Below, piece by piece: positions 57,891 through 64,000 of a DNA stretch of 64,000 bases. Source of the DNA: Apus apus. Taxonomy: Eukaryota; Chordata; Aves; Apodiformes; Apodidae. The position numbers were made by a program, and so were the translations under genes. The notes beneath the pieces are model-generated. The model worked only from the letters and a program-made list of their open reading frames with translations. It made no database searches and was not told the origin of the DNA. Location of the stretch: assembly GCF_020740795.1 (NCBI RefSeq), contig NC_067282.1, positions 153,870,858 through 153,934,857 of the forward strand. The letters are read 5' to 3'. Every line of letters begins with the position of its first letter. Position 1 is the stretch's first letter.

Positions 57891-57928
57891 CTTTCCGCCC
57901 CCCCCCCCCTTTTTTTTTTCCCCCTTCC
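57891..57928 (+). repeat. Polypyrimidine tract
   Basis: A run of about 12 C, then about 10 T, then about 5 C, preceded by TTTCCG. Low-complexity, able to form triplex structures in principle. Confidence 0.8.
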
Positions 57929-58730
57929 ACCTCAGCATCTCTAGACTGTAAAATAGCTACAGAACAGCTAAGCACATGTGCAAATGATTCAGAAAACTGT
58001 TCCTGTAAAGCTTTTTCAGAGACATACAGTTTTTAGCTAAATAGTTTGAGGGAACTCCTATATTTGGTCTGAAATTGTGTTGCCTCTTAGATAAAAGTGG
58101 GGTTTTTTGCTTCAGATGTGAAACTGATCTGTCCTGCTCATTCAGTGGGATGAATGATATATCTGCACAGTATTTATATAAAATATAAATCTGATCTTAG
58201 TTTTCCTGCATTTAAGATGTAGACATCAAACTTCTTGAGGTTGTCTATATAATTCCTGCAAATGCAGCTGCTTTTTGAAGCAGTCCATAAGGTGCATTTG
58301 AAATCATCCTGACTGAGAGATTCTATAGAAAGAGAGAACAAGATTGTAAAGTGGCTGAGTAAAAATGTAGTGCCATAAATGGTTTTAATTTATATATTAA
58401 TTTTTGTCCCAAACTGCTTATTTTGTACATAAACCTACACACTCCTGGCAGCTGGTGGGTGAAAATAAAGGTGCTTAAACAGCAATCTAATGAGGAAAGG
58501 GCATTGCACTGTTGCAGAGTTGGTATTATTTTATATATCCATTTATTACACTTTTTAAAATGTATAAACCACAGATTTGAATTCTCAAAGTCTTCAGCTT
58601 GGATTTTGTGAGTAGTTTAAATCCTCTCACCTCTCTGCTCGTAACTGGTTTTTAAGAACAAGAAAAGCTTTTGTTTAAACTGTAAAATTTTGACTGTATT
58701 AAATTCTGTTAGTACCTTTCCTTTTTAAGA

Positions 58731-58736
58731 AATAAA
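58731..58736 (+). promoter_or_regulatory. Distal poly(A) signal AATAAA, candidate TEF 3' end
   Basis: AATAAA followed by a GT-rich stretch (TGTGTGCTGG at about 58790). It marks the right end of the repeat-free AT-rich block. It would give a 9.1 kb 3' UTR. Confidence 0.35.
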
Positions 58737-58759
58737 ATGTATATTCCACTACACTTGAG

Positions 58760-61700
58760 ATCCAGTAGTTTTGTTCTCCAGGTAGCATCCTGTGTGCTGG
58801 ACACCTCAACTGCCAACATTACACCTGCAATTTGCATCAAAGTTGGTAGACATTAAAGCAGCTGATCACCTTTTAGGATTAGGCTCTTGCTGTGCATTTT
58901 CCATGTGTTAACTATTAGGTGTGCTGATAACAGGTATACAGTTCCCCACTTTGATTTTCTGGATTAATTTCTTTCAAAAACCTTTGCAAGGTTTTGCATT
59001 TCTCCTGTAGTGACTCTAGGCTGAGCTCTTGCAGGTAGAGGGAGAAATTCTGACAACTCGCAGTCAGCTGCACAGACTTGAACCGTGCTTTGTCTGTTAC
59101 TTTTGGGGCTGACAACCACCACAGAATAATCAGAATTTAGTTTCCTTTCTTTCATGGGAAGAAGCAGAGTTTATTATAATTAAGTTTTGGCTATGAGGAC
59201 AAGTTTGTCCATTCCTTTCCATTTTTGTTACCGAAACCTTAGTTGATTGGTTTATGGTGGGTATGTGCTTTTTATTTTTCCTCCCACGGGTTGATACGTG
59301 GAGATCAACCAGATAAGAAAGATACGTATTCTATATATTCTTTGCTTCTGATCAGAAAGGAGAGCTTCCAGAAAAGGATGCATTCATTTTCCTTGGCCTC
59401 TTACAGTCCATGGTATTTCTACCTGAGACACGTGCTCTCAAGGAAAGTGAGATCACTGGTATTTTAATGTACCTGGAATATTTTAGCACATCTAGAAACT
59501 GCAGTATGGTAGAGTTTGTTGGTTCGTTGCTTCTGTAAAAGGTATCTTGTATGATTAGTGATGGGGGCTGGTTAGGAAGGAAATAAAATCTTTAACAGGA
59601 GGAAAGAGGAATGTAGGATTTCTGATCCACCTCTGCAGGCAAGGCACTCATCTACATGACACTCAATGACCATTTCCTGATATTTGAGGGAGAGAAGAGG
59701 TATCTAGTCCAGGCACTAGAAGGTCTGTGAAGACTGGGTTGGCATCTAGTCTGGTCACTCAGTGGTGTAATATTGAAACATGTAAGAAGATGACCACCTG
59801 CAATCCACATAGTGGATAAGGAAATAAATCCATAAGATTTTGCAGAAGGAAGAAATTAAGTGTCAATTAGGTTGTTTTTTTTTCTGGCCAGCTTCCAGAG
59901 CCATGGGGTCATCACTGACCCAGGCAATTTGTGTATAAAAGCTAAAAACCTCCTTATTTTGAGAGAGGGGCCTGATCTGTTCCATGTACTGAAGGCCAAA
60001 GATTTGATGTGTACAAAATGAGGAATTGCAGTAGAAGCTGAGTGGGTTCAAGGATGTGTTGGATGTATCCTGTTGCTACATGGCCTTGGCATACAATCAC
60101 TGGAGGATATTTGGTACCTTTTCCCTGTTGTGATGGCAGCTGCCAGCAGCATGGAGGTTTTTTACACAGCGCCTTCTCTTCAGGGAGCCTGTATGTTCTC
60201 TTGGGTGGGCGGGGAGTGAGTTTATAAATGTGCTAACTCTGCACATTATATTATTAGTTCCCTTCAGGAAATTTTGCAGCGATTAGTGATCTGAAAGATG
60301 GCAATGGAAAAATTGGCAACCTCTTACTCAACCTCCTTCCTGTTGTGTGCTGGGGGGGTTTGGTCTGCTGACCTCAGGATTTCAAATGCATTTGTATTTC
60401 TTTTTGCTCCTCTTGGCTACATCAGATTCACGAAGGGAGAGGGTTTGTAGCAGCAACTGGAACACTTTGGTTGAGAAATGTGCAAGAGCTGCATCCACAA
60501 AACTCTTCTGGGGTTTTGCTTGCTGTTGGTTGTGATCGCTAGCTAGATATGGCCATTGAGAAAACATTTCAGTGTCTTAACATGGCTTTCAAATGATAGA
60601 ATTCTCTTACAGCTGGAAAGACTGCTGGGCTTTGAGAGGCTAAATCTGTAGGGCGACCAGTTTGCAAAAGGTATTTCAATTTTCACTTTCCCCTGAGTTC
60701 CCCTTCAGGCATCCCATGGTATGTGTAGCCCTGAGTGACTGTTCAAGCAAGAAGGAATGAAGGTGACTGAAGAGCAGACTAACACCTTCTCTGCTGAGTC
60801 CCAAGGGGCTAGAGATGTGGTCAAGTAGACACCTCAGAGCAAGGGGCCATCTTCTGCCCTGCACCAATTGTCCAGCCTGTGATAACTAAGACAGGAAGCG
60901 GGAAAGGAGATCAGTGATGAATGTTAGATCTGAGGACTGAGGGGAATGGAAGGAAACTGGGAGCAAACTGCCTGTGAGGGAGACAAGCCAGAAGCTGGCA
61001 GTTGTAGGTATCATAGACTTGTGGGTGGGGTGTCCCTGGGAAGTTATTGCAAAAGGGCAATATGGGACCAGCCTTCCTCCTCTCTGGAAAGGGAGGAGGC
61101 AGAAGAAGTTGGTTTATGAGGTAGCTGGGCAGAGCAGAGAGTAAAGGTGCTGGCAATATTCCAGGCAGGGCAAGGAGTTAGTCCATGTACCTTTTCCCTC
61201 TTGTGCTTGATGAAAAGTTTATGGTCAAAACTGGCTCTTGAACTCTTTAATCCTGAAATTTGCTTCCAGCTTGCAAGAGCAGGCTCACCACCCCAGCCCT
61301 GGTTAGGCCCTGGAACAAGTCTTTGAGATAGATCCATGTGCACGTTCTGTGGTGGCAATAGGCCATGCACCTGCACTGCCCTGCTCCAGGCTCTGTGCTG
61401 TGGGTGCACCCCTGCCACAGTGCTTCTCAACCCCTTTTCTGCTTGAGAAGGTTGCCTGAAGCTCCCAAAGAGTGGCTGCTTCAGCCAGCTTCAGTCTTTG
61501 TCATCAGTCAGCCAGTGCATTAATTTTATCCTGCTGGCTGCTTCTTTGCTCCTAAAGCTTTACGTGCTATCTATAAATGTAAAATACATAACTTGAGAAG
61601 CAGCCTCCTCACATCCTCCTAGATTCACCTTCTGCCTCAATGCAGCAAGCAATGGGTCCTCCAGTGTCCCGCGTGGGACTCCACTGCAGCCCAGGAAAAG

Positions 61701-62346
61701 GTGCCATTTCCAAATCTTTTTCATCCTGAAGGTACGGCTGGCTTCCCCAGGCCCACTGTGGCACGCAAGGTTTGGGGCCTTGCTACAAATCCCTTCTTGG
61801 CAGCCACGTACAGCTGTCGCCTGTGCTCACTGCCTCGTGCCGTCAGAATCTGTGGGACCAGGGACATTCGCAGGGCTGAGGACATGACCTACAAGTGCCT
61901 TCACCAGAAGATCTCGCTATTCGTTGCACTACCAAGGCCTGCTGACCCAGAAGGGCTCTTGAGAAGGGATGGGTATCACGTTGTTGTGGTGTGCCACCAG
62001 GTGTGGTGGGGAAGGCAGCCCCCTGGTTGGGCAGGATGCCAGCCCCCATCAGAGCCCAGGCCTGGGGAGAGCCCCCCGGGTGCTGCTGCCTGGGAGGGGT
62101 GGGCTCTGTACGGTGCCCAGCATCAGGGTGGCCGAGGCTGGGCCTCCCGTGTCTGGAGGGAGCAGGTACCTGAGTGGGGTGGTCATTTGAGCGCACCGCT
62201 GCTGGAAGGCGAAGGTTCGGCTGTTCTCAGTCCCTACGTTTCTGAAGGACCAGCTGTTTTGTGTTTATGCTGTTTTTGAGTCCCGCGGGCTGAGCGCAAC
62301 CACGGGCGCGGTGACAAGCGCTGGCCGCAGGTGCTGGGGACCAGCC
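58760..62346. other. Intergenic region downstream of TEF
   Basis: 3.6 kb with no exon, RNA gene or interspersed repeat I can recognise. A CACGTG lies at 59429-59434. GC content rises from about 61250. An open frame of about 190 codons at 61701-62279 has no family resemblance and lies in GC-rich sequence. Confidence 0.55.
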
Positions 62347-62534
62347 CTCCTGTCCCTGCAGCCAGGGCTGTGCTTTTGCTCCTGTCCCTGCAGCCGGGGC
62401 TGTGCTTTTGCTGCTGTCCCTGCAGCCAGGGCTGTGCTTTGCTCCTGTCCCTGCAGCCGGGGCTGTGCTTTTGCTGCTGTCCCTGCAGCCAGGGCTGTGC
62501 TGCTCCTGGCCCTGCAGCCAGGGCTGTGCTTTTG
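62347..62534 (+). repeat. Minisatellite, six copies of a 29-32 bp unit
   Basis: Six tandem units of 32, 32, 31, 32, 29 and 32 bases, each with the form CTCCTGTCCCTGCAGCCAGG followed by GCTGTGCTTTTG. Variants are CTCCTG/CTGCTG at the start and CCAGGG/CCGGGG in the middle; copies 2 and 4 share the CCGGGG variant, copies 3 and 5 share CTGCTG. That alternation suggests expansion by a two-unit step. Open frames through it on the minus strand are products of the repeat. Confidence 0.95.
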
Positions 62535-62589
62535 CTCGCAGCAGCTCGCAGGGGCACACACCGCTCCCCTGGCCTAGTGTCCTGGCGCC

Positions 62590-63070
62590 TTCAGGGCAGG
62601 GGCGCAGGAGGGGCTTTTGCCCGCCCGGGGATCGGCCAGCGGGCACCGGGCACCGAGCCCCCCCCCCCCCGCCCGGGGCGCCCCACGTGGCGGCCGGGCC
62701 GCGCCTCCCCCCGGCGGCCGGCAGGTGGCGCTGCGGCCGCGCGCACCGCGCCCCCTCCCCCCCCCCCCGGGGCCGGACCCGGCTGCGGTTCTGGGGGGAG
62801 CAGCGACGGGCTGAGGGGCTTGGGTGGGACACAGTCGTGGCCTGGGAGCGACCACCCGGAGATGAGGGGCTGGAGGAGGCAGCCTGAGCCCTCCTGCGGA
62901 GGGACCTGCTGTGCTCTGGCAGGTCCCCACCGCCTCCCGAGCTGTGCCCAGCCGAGCTGTGCGCGAGGTCCCGCCCCAAGGCAGCTCTGCCTGGGGCGCT
63001 GCCCCCGGCGCTGAGGGGACTCGGAGCAGGCAAACACACACACACAGCGCTGGCAGCCGCCTCACGGCGA
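62590..63070. promoter_or_regulatory. GC-rich island without an assigned gene
   Basis: About 480 bases of dense CpG with C-runs near 62661-62670 and 62757-62768, and an E-box CACGTG at 62684-62689. It could be the promoter of a gene to the right, or of an unannotated transcript to the left. In human the next gene after TEF is TOB2 on the opposite strand, which does not predict a promoter here. Confidence 0.5.
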
Positions 63071-64000
63071 TGTGGTAACGTGGGCTCCGCGCCACATGGA
63101 AAGACAGGCCTGGGACTTTGCCTCTTGCCCTTCTGACCCGCACAGAGTGCGGGGTAGTGCCGAAGTCCAGACACGCGGGGACCGTCCAGGGAACATCCTG
63201 ACCGCCTCAGCCTGAGGCACCCCTTCACTTCCCAGGGTGACGCTCCAGAGGAGCCTAACGAACGGGTACAAACACAGCAGAGGGAGCAAAGAGGGGAGAG
63301 CAAAAGTGTCTCTACCATCCCCAGGCTGCTGCAACATGGAAAATGCAGTCAAGGAGCCCCCTCAAAAGGGCACTGCTTCCTGCAATGAGCATCTCCAGCT
63401 CCCCAGGTCACCCCAGCCCACCAAGCCCCTGGGAAATGCTGTCCTGGCCCTAGAGCTGGTTTTGTTTTGAGGCTGTGAGCAAGGCAAACGAACACACCCG
63501 AACTGTGACTAAGAACAGCAGGAGTGGACCCATTCCTCCTCTCTTCTTCAACCCAACCCTGTGGTTAGCCCTGGCCAGAGAGGTTACAGAAATGAAGGAA
63601 ATGAAACAATTTCCTAAAAGCCAGAAGGAAAAGAGGTGACCTCTTTCTTGCCACTTCAGTGATCCAGGAGGACCCCGAAGCAGAAAATTAATAAGATGTA
63701 ACCTAAACAGGATGCAGCACTCTTGACATTTCAGCTCTGAACCAATCCCTCTGGGGACCAGCTTGGGGACATGATTGCAGACTTTATTTCAGACGTGTTT
63801 ATGGCTCAATCTGGGTTCCCTCCTCTCCTGCCATGCAGGGACTACCAGCCGGCTGGATCTCTTACCAAATTAGGCTGCTTCTGCCCACCTTCCAGCCTCA
63901 CAGGCTGTTGCAGAGTTTATACCATGGCTGGCTAGGAACTTCTTTCTAATTTTAAGTCTAAGTATATTTGTGATCCAGAAGAGCTTCTAGGAGTATGAAT
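63071..64000. other. Right end of window, nothing recognised
   Basis: 930 bases with no exon, repeat or RNA gene that I can support. Confidence 0.5.

Larger units (their letters stand above)
49615..58760 (+). other. TEF: TEF 3' UTR, extent uncertain
   Basis: AT-rich, no interspersed repeat seen in about 9 kb, no exon with recognisable protein. AATAAA signals at 49690, 51495, 52175, 56951 and 58731. Pumilio-type UGUANAUA elements at 51937, 56913 and 58424. Absence of CR1 and scattered signals suggest a long 3' UTR with alternative ends, but the right part could equally be intergenic. Low-complexity tracts: T-rich 54950-54985, A13 at 55077-55089, polypyrimidine 57891-57928. Confidence 0.45.

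Noticed and set aside
61701..62279. Open frame of 192 codons on the plus strand
   Set aside because: GC-rich sequence, weak start, no recognisable domain, no poly(A) signal after it.
62227..63318. Open frame of 363 codons on the minus strand
   Set aside because: It runs through the minisatellite and the GC-rich island, where stop codons are rare for reasons of composition; the product is low-complexity repeat and Arg/Pro/Ala-rich sequence with no family resemblance.
1..64000. Search for CRISPR arrays, operons, phage or other prokaryotic systems, tRNA or rRNA genes
   Set aside because: Nothing of the kind is visible; the sequence is vertebrate nuclear DNA with spliced genes.

Overview
The window is avian genomic DNA. 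The evidence is the presence of several CR1-type LINE fragments with the usual bird 3' tail, spliced vertebrate genes with GT-AG introns, CpG depletion outside a few islands, and coding exons that translate into two well-known vertebrate proteins. The species cannot be fixed from the sequence alone; gene content and order match the ZC3H7B-TEF neighbourhood of human 22q13.

Positions 1-24950 carry the 3' two thirds of ZC3H7B (RoXaN) on the + strand: 14 exons that join in frame into 618 residues, ending in the C-terminal CCCH/C2H2 zinc-finger region. The TPR half of the protein lies left of the window. A 3' UTR of about 2.65 kb follows, to a poly(A) signal near 27586. Introns 1, 5, 8 and 9 hold degenerate CR1 fragments.

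Positions about 27610-36100 are intergenic, with no gene I can support. They hold a tight cluster of four CACGTG E-boxes (30961-31193), a D-box and a short CR1 tail.

Positions 36150-49614 carry TEF on the + strand. This is the PAR-bZIP factor whose chicken form is known as VBP, vitellogenin gene-binding protein. Two alternative first exons (36150-36252, and 40912-41089 in a CpG island) splice in the same phase onto three common exons: the activation domain, the PAR domain, and the bZIP with the stop codon. A long AT-rich stretch to about 58750 with several poly(A) signals is probably TEF 3' UTR, at least in part.

Positions about 58750-64000 have no recognised gene. They contain a six-copy minisatellite (62347-62534) and an orphan GC-rich island (about 62590-63070).

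Functionally, ZC3H7B is an RNA-binding post-transcriptional factor, while TEF is a clock-output transcription factor; they are neighbours rather than a pathway. I did not find a clearly new biological system. The strongest second-look items are the E-box cluster upstream of TEF, the stop codon of TEF buried in a consensus splice donor, and a fourfold composite zinc-finger repeat in ZC3H7B.
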